Assembly: GCF_000426285.1 (NCBI RefSeq)
Contig: NZ_AUFB01000010.1
Location: 124,001-188,000, forward strand
Source of the DNA: Rhizobium leucaenae USDA 9039
Lineage (GTDB): Bacteria > Pseudomonadota > Alphaproteobacteria > Rhizobiales > Rhizobiaceae
Reading direction: 5' to 3'
DNA length: 64,000 bases
Made by a program: the position numbers and the translations under genes. The notes under the pieces were generated by a model. It had not been told where the DNA came from. It saw only the letters and a list, made by a program, of their open reading frames with translations, and ran no database searches. Every line of letters starts with the position of its first letter. Within the stretch, counting starts at the first letter, position 1. Shown here in pieces: positions 1 through 9,498 of the stretch.

Positions 1-13
1 GCGTTTGCCACGC

Positions 14-1105
14 TCAGCGGCCGGTGATGTTCGGCGCCAGATCACCGACGAAATCGCCGATCCCCGGCCGCTTCAACGCCTTAAACGACAGTGGCCGGCA
101 GAGATCCATCGCCGCGATGCCGATGCGTGCCGTCATCATGCCATTGACGACGCCTTCACCGAGCCGAGCCGAGAGTTTCGAGGCCAAACCGTGGCCGATC
201 AACTGCTGCACGATGCTATCGCCGACGGCAATGGAGCCCGTCACCGCAAGGTGAGCGAGCACGTCGCGCATCAGCCTGATCATGCCGAGCGTGCCGGGTC
301 TGCCGCCGTAAAGCTCCGCCATGGCGCGCACCAGCTTAGCCGATTCGTAGAGCACGTAGAGAATGTCCACCAGCGCACGCGGGCTAACCGCCGTGACGAC
401 CGAAACTCGTTTGGACGCGCCGAGAATCAGCGTCCGGGCGCGGCGATCGAGCGGACCGAGCAGTTCTCGTTCGGCAAGGTCGATCAATTGCGGCGCGTCG
501 ATGATATCGCTTTCGGCCGCTTTCAAGGTTGCGCGGCCCTTCGCCGTTTCCGGATTAGCCTCCAAAAGGGTGCAGAGGCGCTGGACGAGCGCTTTTGCAC
601 GCGCGGGTCGCGGCTCCACAATGGCGGCTTCTGCCTCCGCTTTGATTGTCTGCACGGCCGCAAGCCGCAGCATGCCCGCCGTCTCGCGAATGACGATGGC
701 GAGAACTGCGAGGATGCCGATGCCGAGCACCGCAAGGGCGGCATAGCCAAGCCAGTCGGCGCGACTGAAGAGATCGCGAATCAACTGGTCGGTCCACAGA
801 CCGAAGGCAAGAGACACGAGAATGCCGAAGGCGCCGGCGGCAACCTTGCCGAAGGAAAAACTGCGGCGGCGCGGCGCTGCTACCAGAGTTTCTGGATCGG
901 GGGCGACGAGAGCGGGGTTGAGGAATGGATCTTCCTCATCCGGCGTCAACACGATTTCGGTATCGAAACTCTGTGGCTTGCGGCGCGGCGGTGCTTCCGC
1001 AGCCTTTTCGGCAGCCGCATCGTCTTTCGACATTTCCGGCTCGATCGAAAAGGCGGCGGGACGGCGTGAAAGGCCCGTGGGATCGTCTGCGGTCGGTTTC
1101 GTCAT
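14..1105 (-). CDS. ycjF: TIGR01620/YcjF family inner-membrane protein
   Basis: This is a 363-residue protein of the YcjF (DUF697-type) family, whose biochemical role is unknown. The N-terminal ~90 residues are polar and charged. Two hydrophobic segments follow (around residues 92-110 and 120-142), and the C-terminal half is soluble and ends close to the window edge. Its ATG overlaps the 3' end of the upstream ycjX gene by four bases (ATGA), so the two are probably translationally coupled. YcjX and YcjF are neighbours in many proteobacteria, often in stress-related operons. That partner and the topology support the call. Nothing visible points to an enzymatic activity. Confidence 0.88.
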   Translation of the reverse strand: MTKPTADDPTGLSRRPAAFSIEPEMSKDDAAAEKAAEAPPRRKPQSFDTEIVLTPDEEDPFLNPALVAPDPETLVAAPRRRSFSFGKVAAGAFGILVSLAFGLWTDQLIRDLFSRADWLGYAALAVLGIGILAVLAIVIRETAGMLRLAAVQTIKAEAEAAIVEPRPARAKALVQRLCTLLEANPETAKGRATLKAAESDIIDAPQLIDLAERELLGPLDRRARTLILGASKRVSVVTAVSPRALVDILYVLYESAKLVRAMAELYGGRPGTLGMIRLMRDVLAHLAVTGSIAVGDSIVQQLIGHGLASKLSARLGEGVVNGMMTARIGIAAMDLCRPLSFKALKRPGIGDFVGDLAPNITGR

Positions 1106-2577
1106 GCGAGCCGGTCTCCGAACAGAAACTGCATGGCGCGGTCGAGGCGGATATGCGGCACGGAGAGTTTGATACCAGCACCGGTCTCGTCCAGCTCCGG
1201 CGGACGGAAGCGGACGACGCTCACCTCGGGCAGATGGACGTTTGCCGCGCCGGATTCAAGCGCATCGAACAGTCGTTGCGGATTTTCCGGCAGGTCACCA
1301 GGGAAGACCGCGGTTTTGCGGTTGCCGTCGAACGTCTCGCCACCGATCGCTTCGCGATCCATCGGGGTGCCGACGATGACGGGAAGCGTATGACCCTCGC
1401 GCTTTACCGTCGCTTCGCGCGTGGCGCGGACCGAAGCGATGGCCATGACCTCGATACCGGCCCCGGCCATGCCGATCCGTTCGATGGCGCGTTCCACTAG
1501 GCGGCGGGTCAAAGCTTCGAGCCGGTCGTGACTTTCGTGGTGCAGATGATCGGCCTTGGTCGCAGCGACCAGAACGCGGTCGATGCGCCGGCCGAGCAGT
1601 GAAGAGAAGAAGGAATTGGCGCCGGGACGGAAGCAGGCAAGCACATCCGTCAGCGCGCGTTCCAGATCCTGAACTGCTTCCGGGCCGCGATTGATTGCCT
1701 GCAGCGCATCGATGAGGACGATCTGCCGGTCTAGGCGGGCGAAATGCTCGCGGAAGAAGGGTTTCACCACGACGGACTTATAGGCCTCGTAGCGGCGTTC
1801 CATCATCGCCCATAGCGAGCCCTTCTGCGCTTTGCCTTCGGGCGGAGGCACCAGCGGCGCGAAGGTCAATGCCGGCGAACCGTCGAGATCGCCGGGCAAC
1901 AGGAAACGGCCGGGCGGCAAGGTCGAAAGCGAACGTTCGTCGGATTTGCAGGCTTTGAGGTAGCTGGAGAAAGCGGTGGCGAGTTCGCGGGCGATCGTCT
2001 CGTCAGCGGATGCCGAAGCATCGGTCGCTTGCGTCATCGCCAGCCATGCACGCGACAGCTCCGCTCGAATGCCCGTTTTCGCGAGCGTCAGCGTCTCCTC
2101 GCTGAAGGCACGAAAATCCTTGCCGAGCAATGGCAGGTCGAGCAGCCATTCGCCGGGATAGTCGACAATGTCGATGGAAAGGCGCCCGGGCGAAAACAGG
2201 CGGTTCCAGCCACTGGCACTCTGATAATCCAGCGTGATGCGCAGTTCGGAGATCGCCCGCGTCGAATCTGGCCAGATGCGCTCGTTCACCAATGCGCGGA
2301 TGTGATCCTCGTATTGAAAGCGCGGCACCGCATCGTCCGGCTGCGGTTCGAGGCGAACGGCAGAGACTCGGCCGGACTGCACCGGCTCGAATAGCGGCAA
2401 GCGGCCGCCGTTCAGCAGATTGTGCACCAAAGAGGAAATGAAAACGGTCTTGCCGGAACGGGAAAGGCCGGTCACGCCGAGCCTGATCGTTGGATTGACG
2501 AGGCCTGTCGTGCGGTCGACGAGATTATCGAAGGCGATCAGTGCGTCGTCTCTGAAAGAGGTCAGGCTTGGCGGCAA
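1102..2577 (-). CDS. ycjX: YcjX family P-loop ATPase (DUF463)
   Basis: This is a predicted cytosolic nucleotide-binding protein of the YcjX/DUF463 family. A Walker A motif, GLSRSGKT, lies about 40 residues from the proposed start, and the sequence continues with family-like segments such as DIVDYPGEWLLDLPLL and ATKADHLH. I chose a TTG start at 2577 (L-P-P-S-L-T-S-F) because a GGGA lies seven bases upstream and the family normally begins there. An in-frame ATG at 2667 would add 30 hydrophobic residues and is less likely. The gene lies between a SixA-type phosphatase and ycjF on the same strand, which indicates a three-gene operon. The cellular role is not established. Confidence 0.88.
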   Translation of the reverse strand: MPPSLTSFRDDALIAFDNLVDRTTGLVNPTIRLGVTGLSRSGKTVFISSLVHNLLNGGRLPLFEPVQSGRVSAVRLEPQPDDAVPRFQYEDHIRALVNERIWPDSTRAISELRITLDYQSASGWNRLFSPGRLSIDIVDYPGEWLLDLPLLGKDFRAFSEETLTLAKTGIRAELSRAWLAMTQATDASASADETIARELATAFSSYLKACKSDERSLSTLPPGRFLLPGDLDGSPALTFAPLVPPPEGKAQKGSLWAMMERRYEAYKSVVVKPFFREHFARLDRQIVLIDALQAINRGPEAVQDLERALTDVLACFRPGANSFFSSLLGRRIDRVLVAATKADHLHHESHDRLEALTRRLVERAIERIGMAGAGIEVMAIASVRATREATVKREGHTLPVIVGTPMDREAIGGETFDGNRKTAVFPGDLPENPQRLFDALESGAANVHLPEVSVVRFRPPELDETGAGIKLSVPHIRLDRAMQFLFGDRLA

Positions 2578-2702
2578 GGCGGGATCCCAAAATGACAGCG
2601 TGATCGTCAATATAGGAAGCAATGCGAGGCCGGAAAAGAGACCGGACCTTGCGGGTCGAAGCCGCAAAAGTCGTCGCTCACCTCGATATTCTGCTGGCGA
2701 CC

Positions 2703-3194
2703 CTATTGCGTGACGAAATCCGCAAGCACCCAGCCCGACGATGTCGAGTCGATGACGGCGAGACCGGCGGTGGGAAAACCGTTGGGCAGCGCTAAGACCA
2801 ATGCTTTATGGCCGATCAGCGCTTCCAGCGCATGTTCGATGACGGGATTGTGGCCGACCAGCATGACCGAGTCCTCGGTCACCTGCGACGAAATGATTTC
2901 GAGATAAGTATCCGTCGTGGCGTTGTACAACTCATCGATATAACGAAACTCGGTGGAGGGGCTCACGGCACGGCGGATGGCGTCGGCGGTCTGGCGGCAG
3001 CGCAAAGCCGTCGAGGAGATGACGAGATCCGGCCTGTAATTCTTTTCGATGGCTTTTTCGGCGACGATCTCGGCTGCAGCATAGCCGTCGTCGCTGAGTG
3101 GCCGGTCGAAATCCTTCTGACCGGAGGAGGCTTTTTGAGCCGCGGCATGACGGAACAGGTAAATCCGGGACGGTGGAGGCGTGATGCTGGTCAT
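2703..3194 (-). CDS. SixA-type histidine phosphatase
   Basis: A 163-residue member of the histidine phosphatase superfamily, close to phosphohistidine phosphatase SixA. The catalytic RHA motif (R15-H16-A17, the RHG equivalent) is at the N terminus. A conserved S-S-T-A-L-R-C-R-Q-T segment follows, and the second active-site histidine is in VGHNPVIEHAL. SixA-like enzymes remove phosphate from phosphohistidine in phosphorelay or PTS proteins; the substrate here cannot be deduced. It is the first gene of a minus-strand set with ycjX and ycjF, 125 bases ahead of the proposed ycjX start. No signal peptide or membrane segment is visible. Confidence 0.85.
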   Translation of the reverse strand: MTSITPPPSRIYLFRHAAAQKASSGQKDFDRPLSDDGYAAAEIVAEKAIEKNYRPDLVISSTALRCRQTADAIRRAVSPSTEFRYIDELYNATTDTYLEIISSQVTEDSVMLVGHNPVIEHALEALIGHKALVLALPNGFPTAGLAVIDSTSSGWVLADFVTQ

Positions 3195-3407
3195 GGCGGA
3201 ATTCCCGTGCTCGTTTGTCCTTGGCGTATCGCCTGATCCTATAGGCCGTCAACTGCGGAGCCATCGGCGATACGGGCAGTTTGCGGTCATTCACGCGAAG
3301 GTTACGGTTCTATCACATTTTCGGGATCGCCAATATATAATGAAAAAATAAACCTTTAGCCAGTTTTTATGACAAATTTAAAAATCCATTTACCACGTCT
3401 ATTTGGC

Positions 3408-3436
3408 TTGAATCGATACTACCGGTTGGGCTATAC
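3408..3436 (+). promoter_or_regulatory. sigma70-type promoter of dksA
   Basis: A TTGAAT -35 element (3408-3413) and a CTATAC -10 element (3431-3436) are separated by exactly 17 bases, in an AT-rich stretch upstream of dksA. Transcription would begin near 3443. That leaves only about 8 bases before the first ATG at 3452 but a normal leader before the TTG at 3473. Confidence 0.6.
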
Positions 3437-3472
3437 AGCGCGCCATATGAGATGTTCTTCAGGAGAATCGCG

Positions 3473-3892
3473 TTGAGTGAGAAGATCGATCTTAGCAATT
3501 ATGTGCCCTCGGAAGACGAGGAGTTCATGAATGGAAACCAGCGTGCCTATTTTCGAGCAAAGTTAGTCGCCTGGAAAAATGATATCTTAAGAGAAGCGCG
3601 CGAAACGCTCGACCACCTCGCCGAAGAAAGCGCAAACCATCCCGATCTCGCTGATCGGGCTTCTTCCGAAACCGACAGAGCCATCGAACTTCGGGCTCGC
3701 GACCGTCAGCGCAAGCTTATCTCAAAAATCGACGCCGCACTGCAGCGCATCGAAGACGGTACCTACGGTTATTGCGAGGAAACCGGCGAACCGATCGGTC
3801 TCAAGCGTCTGGACGCCCGGCCGATCGCAACCCTGTCGATCGAAGCGCAGGAACGCCACGAGCGCCGCGAAAAGGTTTATCGCGACGAATAG
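3473..3892 (+). CDS. dksA: RNA polymerase-binding transcription factor DksA, single-cysteine type
   Basis: A 139-residue DksA/TraR protein. DksA binds the RNA polymerase secondary channel and, with ppGpp, adjusts transcription of stable RNA and biosynthesis genes. The coiled-coil tip region (HLAEESANHPDLADRASSETD) and the C-terminal globular region (GTYGYCEETGEPIGLKRLDA) are clear. Only one of the four classical zinc cysteines remains: CxxC is CEET and the second pair is SIEA. This matches the zinc-independent DksA type known in several alphaproteobacteria. The TTG start at 3473 is preferred because AGGAGA (3461-3466) sits six bases upstream. The in-frame ATG at 3452 has no ribosome site. Confidence 0.93.
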   Translation: MSEKIDLSNYVPSEDEEFMNGNQRAYFRAKLVAWKNDILREARETLDHLAEESANHPDLADRASSETDRAIELRARDRQRKLISKIDAALQRIEDGTYGYCEETGEPIGLKRLDARPIATLSIEAQERHERREKVYRDE

Positions 3893-3923
3893 GTCTCGGA
3901 CACTCCGATTGGAGCGTAGAATT

Positions 3924-3955
3924 AAGGCACGGCGGCGTATCCGTCGTGCCTTTTT
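3924..3955 (+). terminator. Rho-independent terminator of dksA
   Basis: A 12-base stem (3924-3935 with 3941-3952, one G-T pair) with a five-base loop is followed by a run of T. It lies 32 bases after the dksA stop codon. Confidence 0.85.
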
Positions 3956-3983
3956 CATGTCCGCGTGAGTGGTTGGCCGCGCC

Positions 3984-4925
3984 TTATTTGTCGCGGTTGA
4001 CGCTCATTTCGCCGAAAATGCGAGCGACCTCTTTCTGAAGCGCGGTATCCGCTCCCGTCATCGGCGGAAGTTCCGGGTCGCGGCGTTGTGCCGGGGACAC
4101 TGCCGGCTGCTGAATCTGCGGTTGCGGCGGCACATTCGGGATGATCCGCTCTGCGGTGAGATTGTTTGACATTTCCGCTTCCAATATGCGCTGGAAATCG
4201 GCGCCGGGTTCGTGGACGGGCGGTGGCGTCACCGCCGGCGCCGCCGAAACGGCGGCGGGAGCCATGGGCTGGCGGACGGGCTGTGCAGCGGCGACACGTG
4301 CCGGCTGCGGCGGCAATACGTGTTGACGAGCCGCATCGAGAATATCGGCTACTTCCGCTTCGCCCAGCATCGTCGCCGGCTGTGGCGTGCGCTGCTGCTG
4401 CGGGACTGCGGGTTGCGGGCGCTCGGTTGCCAGCGCGACGCGAAGAGGAACCGGTTCAACGGCAGCGATTGGCTCAGGCGGCATATAGGCTTCGACTGCA
4501 GCTTCCTGAGGGATGGGCGGCTCGGAAGCTGCTGGCGGAAGATGGTCAAGGCGCGGCGCTTCCTGCGTCGGCTCAAACCGGTGTTGGTGAGCCAGCGGTG
4601 TTCCGATGGGCGTCGGCGCCGGCAGGCCCGCCTTGGCGGCATCGGAAATCCCGGACTCGATGACGATATCGGTTGGGCCGCCGATCATGATAAGATGTTC
4701 GATACCATCGCGCCGCACCAGCACCAGACGGCGGCGTGCGTCGACGGCGGCGGCGTCCAGTACCTGCAGGCGAGGCTGACGGTTCTTGCCACCGCGCACG
4801 AAAGGCGAGGGCGCTCGATTGCGGAAGATCCAGAGGATGCAGATCAACAGGAGAAGGGCAATGCCGACCCCACCGGCTGCAAGGAAGAAGCGACTGCCAT
4901 AGGCCCCGGCGATTTCGTCCCACAT
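3984..4925 (-). CDS. FliO-like single-pass membrane protein
   Basis: This protein of about 313 residues starts with a short periplasmic stretch and one strong membrane helix (FFLAAGGVGIALLLLICILWIF). A compact cytoplasmic domain follows, containing LQVLDAAAVDARRRLVLVRRDGIEHLIMIGGPTDIVIE, which resembles the FliO/MopB family. The remaining ~200 residues are long, low-complexity and rich in Pro, Ala and Gln. The ATG at 4925 is preferred because GGAG lies upstream and the helix then starts near residue 10. FliO normally assists assembly of the flagellar export gate, but no flagellar genes are nearby and the gene is divergent from cckA. The name is therefore a domain-level call and the function is uncertain. 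Confidence 0.65.
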   Translation of the reverse strand: MWDEIAGAYGSRFFLAAGGVGIALLLLICILWIFRNRAPSPFVRGGKNRQPRLQVLDAAAVDARRRLVLVRRDGIEHLIMIGGPTDIVIESGISDAAKAGLPAPTPIGTPLAHQHRFEPTQEAPRLDHLPPAASEPPIPQEAAVEAYMPPEPIAAVEPVPLRVALATERPQPAVPQQQRTPQPATMLGEAEVADILDAARQHVLPPQPARVAAAQPVRQPMAPAAVSAAPAVTPPPVHEPGADFQRILEAEMSNNLTAERIIPNVPPQPQIQQPAVSPAQRRDPELPPMTGADTALQKEVARIFGEMSVNRDK

Positions 4926-5211
4926 TTCGAGATACTCCGTAATTGTCCCCGATGTCGCAGCCTTGCCGCAAAACGACCGGCCCCGCGTCTTCACCTTTGT
5001 CTCGATATGAGGCGATCATATGGATAGGTCCCCTCCGGAAACAAGATGGATCGCTCTTTGTCCAGTGCTCTTCCTTGTGAATACAGGCCTTTCTAGCCCC
5101 GCAAAGCTTTTTGCTGGTGCGGCAAATTGCTAAAGAAGATTCGAAAGGTCCGAATCCGGCGATCCGTCAAGTGCATGACGTGAGGAGGAAGAGGGCGGAG
5201 ACGAGGGGTTT

Positions 5212-7830
5212 ATGACGAAGCAACGTCAGTCCGACGAGTATAGCGTGCCGCTGGTGGATCGCGGGGTTCGTTCGGGCACCGTGCTGCGCATCATTCTGCT
5301 TGCCCTAGTGCTGGTGGCCGCCGCTGCGGCCTTCGTCGTTTTCAAAGACGAGCTCGACAATGAAACCGTGCTTGGTGGCCTCGGCATCCTTGCCATGGTC
5401 GGCATCTTCTTTCTCGTCTCCTCCATCATCGGTTTCGTCGAGGTGATGCCGCAAACGCAGTCCGACAGCCTGGCGCGCTCATTTCTGAACAGCCATCCGG
5501 ACGGCACGCTGATCACGGACGAAAAGGGCCGCATCATCTATGCCAACGGCGCCTATGGTCAGTTGACGGGCGCGACCAAGGCGACTGAGGTGCAGTCGCT
5601 TGAAACGCTGCTGTCACGCAATCGCGAATCCAACGAAGCGCTCTATCGCCTTGCCAACGGGCTGCGCGAGGGCAAGGAGGGTTCGGAGGAGTTCCGGCTC
5701 CTGAAGCCGCTCGGTCCAGGAGAGGGCAATGGTAACGGCGCGCATTGGTATCGCCTGAAGGCGCGTGTGCTGCCGCCGGAGCAGGGGCGCGGCAAAGCGT
5801 TGCACATCTGGCAGATCACCGACATCACTTCGGAACGAGACGATCAGGAACGGTTCTTTAAGGAACTGCAGAACGCCATCGACTATCTTGATCATGCTCC
5901 GGCGGGCTTCTTTTCGGCCGGCCGCAAGGGCGAGATTTTCTATCTGAACGCAACGCTTGCCGAATGGCTGGGCTTCGATCTGACCAAATTCACGCCGGGC
6001 TCGATGACCATCGGCGATCTCGTCGCCGGCGAGGGCCTGACATTGATACAGTCCGTCCAAGCCGAACCCGGCCTGAAGAAGACGGTAACGCTCGATCTCG
6101 ACCTTCGTCGCTCCAACGGCCAGAGCCTGCCGGTACAGATCGTCCACAGTGTCACGTCGATGCGCGATGGCGCCCCGGGCGAAAGCCGCACCATCGTGCT
6201 GACCCGGCAGAACGGCGGCGACAACGATCAGTCCGCCTCCGTCGCGGCGATGCGCTTCAGCCGCTTTTTCAACAACACGCCGATGGCGATCGCCTCGGTC
6301 GATGGCGCAGGTCGCATTCTGCGCACCAACGCCCCTTTCCTCAAGCTCTTCTCCGATCTCGTTTCGCGTGACGACATCGAGCGTGGCGCCGCTCTTGAGA
6401 ACATCGTCTACGAAACTGACCGGTCGCGGCTGGAACAGGCGCTTGCCGCCGCCAAGGATCGGCAGGGCGATATCCCGCCGATCGATTCGCGCAATCCGAA
6501 GGACGATACTCGGCATTTCCGCTTCTATATCAATGCCGTCATCGATCAGACCGACGAAGCGCCCGAAGAAGCGGCGATCGTCTACGCCGTCGAAGTGACC
6601 GAGCAGAAGGCGCTGGAAACGCAGATGGCGCAGACGCAGAAGCTGAATGCAGTCGGCACGCTTGCCGGCGGCATCGCACACGATTTCAACAACGTGCTGA
6701 CCGCGATCCTGCTGTCATCGGACCATCTGCTGCTGCAGGCACGGCCATCAGACGCGAGCTTCGCCGATCTGATGGAGATCAAACGTAATGCCAACCGTGC
6801 TGCCGTGCTGGTGCGGCAGTTGCTGGCCTTCTCCCGCAAGCAGACGATGCGGCCGACGATCCTCAATCTGACTGATGTCATCGGCGACCTGCGCATGCTG
6901 GTAGACCGGCTGCTGTCCGGCACCAATGTCAAGCTGGATGTCGACTATGGCCGCGATCTCTGGCCGGTGAAGACCGATCTGTCGCAGTTCGAGCAGGTGT
7001 TGATCAACCTCTGCGTCAACGCCCGCGACGCCATGCCGGATGGCGGCACGCTGACGCTGCGCACGCGCAATTTGTCGGCCGCAGATGTGACCGCCTTCAA
7101 CTACGCCTATCTGCCGCACGAAGAGATGGTGCTGGTCGAGGTCAGCGACACCGGCACGGGCATTGCCCCCGACATCATGGATAAGATTTTCGAGCCCTTC
7201 TTCACGACAAAGGAAGTGGGTAAGGGCACCGGGCTTGGCCTTGCGATGGTCTACGGCATCATCAAGCAATCGGGCGGCTACATTCACCCGGAATCCGAAG
7301 TCGGCAAGGGCACGACCTTCCGCATCTTCCTGCCGCGCCATATCGTCGAAATCCCCACGGTAATTGAAGGCCATGCCTCCGAGAGCCGCGACGTCTCGGC
7401 GATGGACCAGAGCGTTGCCGCCGTCGTGCCGCCACCGGAAGAGCCTGCCGACCTCACCGGCAAATCGGCCGTCGTTCTGCTCGTCGAGGACGAGGAAGCG
7501 GTGCGTCGGGGTGGCAAACGCATGCTCGAGACACGCGGCTATACCGTCTATGAGGCGGGGTCCGGCGTCGAAGCCCTCGACATCATGGATGAACTCGACG
7601 GGCAGGTGGATGTCGTCGTCTCCGACGTCGTCATGCCGGAGATGGACGGGCCGTCGCTGCTGCGTGAACTGCGCAAGAAATATCCCGACATGAAGTTCAT
7701 CTTCGTGTCCGGCTACGCTGAAGATGCCTTTGCCCGCAACCTGCCGGCCGACGCCAAGTTCGGTTTCCTGCCCAAGCCATTTTCGCTGAAGCAGCTTGCC
7801 GTTGTCGTCAGAGAGACGTTGGATCGTTAG
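5212..7830 (+). CDS. cckA: Hybrid sensor histidine kinase CckA (cell-cycle control)
   Basis: An 872-residue hybrid kinase. CckA feeds phosphate through ChpT to the master cell-cycle regulator CtrA in alphaproteobacteria. Two N-terminal membrane helices (about residues 23-46 and 53-77) are followed by PAS-like regions, starting near residue 85 and repeated to about 460. The dimerisation/phosphotransfer box has H490 in GGIAHDFNN. The ATPase domain has the N box ([10 protein letters not shown]) and G boxes ([16 protein letters not shown]). A C-terminal receiver has acceptor D805 in [10 protein letters not shown]. All catalytic residues are present. It stands alone, divergent from the FliO-like gene, with a GAGGAGGAAG-rich leader upstream of the ATG. 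Confidence 0.96.
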   Translation: MTKQRQSDEYSVPLVDRGVRSGTVLRIILLALVLVAAAAAFVVFKDELDNETVLGGLGILAMVGIFFLVSSIIGFVEVMPQTQSDSLARSFLNSHPDGTLITDEKGRIIYANGAYGQLTGATKATEVQSLETLLSRNRESNEALYRLANGLREGKEGSEEFRLLKPLGPGEGNGNGAHWYRLKARVLPPEQGRGKALHIWQITDITSERDDQERFFKELQNAIDYLDHAPAGFFSAGRKGEIFYLNATLAEWLGFDLTKFTPGSMTIGDLVAGEGLTLIQSVQAEPGLKKTVTLDLDLRRSNGQSLPVQIVHSVTSMRDGAPGESRTIVLTRQNGGDNDQSASVAAMRFSRFFNNTPMAIASVDGAGRILRTNAPFLKLFSDLVSRDDIERGAALENIVYETDRSRLEQALAAAKDRQGDIPPIDSRNPKDDTRHFRFYINAVIDQTDEAPEEAAIVYAVEVTEQKALETQMAQTQKLNAVGTLAGGIAHDFNNVLTAILLSSDHLLLQARPSDASFADLMEIKRNANRAAVLVRQLLAFSRKQTMRPTILNLTDVIGDLRMLVDRLLSGTNVKLDVDYGRDLWPVKTDLSQFEQVLINLCVNARDAMPDGGTLTLRTRNLSAADVTAFNYAYLPHEEMVLVEVSDTGTGIAPDIMDKIFEPFFTTKEVGKGTGLGLAMVYGIIKQSGGYIHPESEVGKGTTFRIFLPRHIVEIPTVIEGHASESRDVSAMDQSVAAVVPPPEEPADLTGKSAVVLLVEDEEAVRRGGKRMLETRGYTVYEAGSGVEALDIMDELDGQVDVVVSDVVMPEMDGPSLLRELRKKYPDMKFIFVSGYAEDAFARNLPADAKFGFLPKPFSLKQLAVVVRETLDR

Positions 7831-7858
7831 GTATATTTCTGCCACCATAAATGTATTT

Positions 7859-7874
7859 GCGGAATTCATTCCGC
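7859..7874. repeat. Perfect 7+7 inverted repeat upstream of membrane hydrolase gene
   Basis: GCGGAAT and ATTCCGC flank a two-base spacer, 52 bases before the start of the next gene. The short spacer suits a protein-binding operator better than an RNA hairpin. No regulator can be named. Confidence 0.35.
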
Positions 7875-7925
7875 CGACAGAAGGCGAACAAAAGCCGGCC
7901 ACAATCGACTGGCAACAACTATGGG

Positions 7926-8453
7926 ATGTTCATTGCCCATATTCCCGCAGGCTATATTCTCTCAAAGCTCGTGATTCAGCGAGATGCCATTTATAAAAGA
8001 TCGCTCTTAGGCGTGGCATTGGTGTGCTCGGTTTTGCCGGATGTAGATCTTGCCTATTTTTATCTTGTCGACCTGCGAAGACATGCTCACCACGACTATG
8101 TTACGCACACACCGATATTTTGGCTTGTGATGGCTGGGCTTTTGACTGTGGGGCTCGTCGCTTGTCGCAAGACTGCAAGGCTGATCTTTGTCGGAATAGG
8201 CCTGCTTAGCATATTGCTGCACCTTGCCCTGGACACGGTCGCTGCCGATATCCGCTGGCTATATCCGTTCAGTGATCGCGGCGTTAATCTCGTTCAGGTG
8301 CCAGCAGTTTATCAGCCCTGGTATCTCAACTTCGTCTTTCACTGGACGTCGTGGATCGAGCTGGCAATCTGCCTGTTGGCAATAGTCTTGTTTACAAGAG
8401 ACAGATTCCAGAAGAGGCTGCAGTGGAAACATTCGGCGCAGCCGGTGGAGTAA
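7926..8453 (+). CDS. YdjM-like membrane-bound metal-dependent hydrolase family protein
   Basis: This protein of about 175 residues opens with MFIAHIPAGYILSK and has several hydrophobic segments (around residues 22-42, 60-75, 78-100 and 135-160). It carries HHDYVTHTP and HLALDTVA, the histidine/aspartate arrangement seen in the YdjM/DUF457-type family of predicted inner-membrane metal-dependent hydrolases. The substrate is unknown. The ATG at 7926 is chosen because the family begins with the membrane-proximal MxxxHxxxG motif; the open frame upstream encodes only a polar stretch. Its base composition is less GC-rich and less codon-biased than cckA, hinting at later acquisition. It converges on psuG. 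Confidence 0.72.
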   Translation: MFIAHIPAGYILSKLVIQRDAIYKRSLLGVALVCSVLPDVDLAYFYLVDLRRHAHHDYVTHTPIFWLVMAGLLTVGLVACRKTARLIFVGIGLLSILLHLALDTVAADIRWLYPFSDRGVNLVQVPAVYQPWYLNFVFHWTSWIELAICLLAIVLFTRDRFQKRLQWKHSAQPVE

Positions 8454-8495
8454 GCTGCCGAAACGTCGGGCAGCCGGGTACTCCTATCTGAATAT

Positions 8496-8520
8496 GGGTG
8501 GCGGCTGTCGCCGCCCACCA
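8496..8520. terminator. Imperfect hairpin between convergent genes
   Basis: A GC-rich stem (GTGGCGGC against GCCGCCCAC, one bulged base) with a TGTC loop lies between the hydrolase gene and the convergent psuG. There is no clear T-run, so a bidirectional terminator is only a suggestion. Confidence 0.35.
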
Positions 8521-8525
8521 CTCCG

Positions 8526-9452
8526 TCAATCCGCCAGAGCAACCGCGATTTCAGCGGCCAGACGAGCATTGTTTTCGACCAAGGCAACATTGGTCTTCAG
8601 GCTGCGGCCGTCTGTGATGTCGAAGATGGTGCTGAGCAGATAAGGGGTGACCGCCTTGCCCGCGATCTCGTCGCGCTCGGCGCTGTCCAGAGCGCGCTCG
8701 ATATAGATTTCCATCTCTTCGCGCGGGATTTCATCGGCTTCCGGCACTGGATTGGCGATCAGCATGCCGCCGTTGATGCCGAGCTGTTCGCGAGTCATCT
8801 GGAAATTTGCGATCGCGGCGGGGCTGTTTAAGGTCAGCGGGCTTGCAAGGCCTGAGGAACGCGACCAGAAGGCGGGGAATTCGTCGCTGTCGTAGGTAAC
8901 GACGGGCACGCCGCGGGTTTCGAGTACTTCCAGCGTTTTCGGTATATCGAGAATCGCCTTGGCGCCGGCGCAGACCACGATTACATCGGTGCGCGCGAGC
9001 TCTTCCAGGTCGGCCGAGATATCGAAGCTTTCTTCGGCGCCGCGATGCACGCCGCCAATGCCGCCGGTCGCAAAAACCTTGATGCCGGCGCGGGCCGCGG
9101 CGATCATCGTCGCGGCAACCGTGGTGGCGCCCGTGCGGCGCTCGGCGATGGCGAAGGCGAGGTCGGCACGCGACACCTTCATCGCGCCGCTGGTCTGGGC
9201 AAGCGCCTCCAGCTCTTCCGGCTCCAAGCCGATATGCAGCACGCCGTGAATGACGGCGATCGTTGCCGGCACGGCGCCTTCCTGCCGGATAATGGCTTCG
9301 ACGCTGCGCGCCATATCGATATTGCCGGGATAGGGCATGCCGTGGGTGATGATGGTCGATTCCAATGCCACCAATGGCGCTCCACGCAATTTTGCTGCAG
9401 CAACCTCCTTCGAATAGGAGATCGGCAGTAGGGGAGAAATAGGCTTGCTCAT
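8526..9452 (-). CDS. psuG: Pseudouridine-5'-phosphate glycosidase
   Basis: PsuG splits pseudouridine 5'-phosphate into uracil and ribose 5-phosphate, breaking the C-C glycosidic bond of the modified nucleoside released from RNA. The 308-residue sequence has the family features LVALESTIITHGMPYPGN near the N terminus and FATGGIGGVHRG in the middle. A conserved TYDSDEFPAFW and NGGMLIANPVPE follow. The start at 9452 (MSKPISP) is preferred over upstream in-frame codons because the homologous region begins just after it. The gene lies 46 bases downstream of psuK on the same strand, so both steps of the pathway appear co-transcribed. Confidence 0.93.
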   Translation of the reverse strand: MSKPISPLLPISYSKEVAAAKLRGAPLVALESTIITHGMPYPGNIDMARSVEAIIRQEGAVPATIAVIHGVLHIGLEPEELEALAQTSGAMKVSRADLAFAIAERRTGATTVAATMIAAARAGIKVFATGGIGGVHRGAEESFDISADLEELARTDVIVVCAGAKAILDIPKTLEVLETRGVPVVTYDSDEFPAFWSRSSGLASPLTLNSPAAIANFQMTREQLGINGGMLIANPVPEADEIPREEMEIYIERALDSAERDEIAGKAVTPYLLSTIFDITDGRSLKTNVALVENNARLAAEIAVALAD

Positions 9453-9498
9453 GGTTGTATCCGATTGGCTGAGATGGGAGATGCGAAATTCATGGGCT

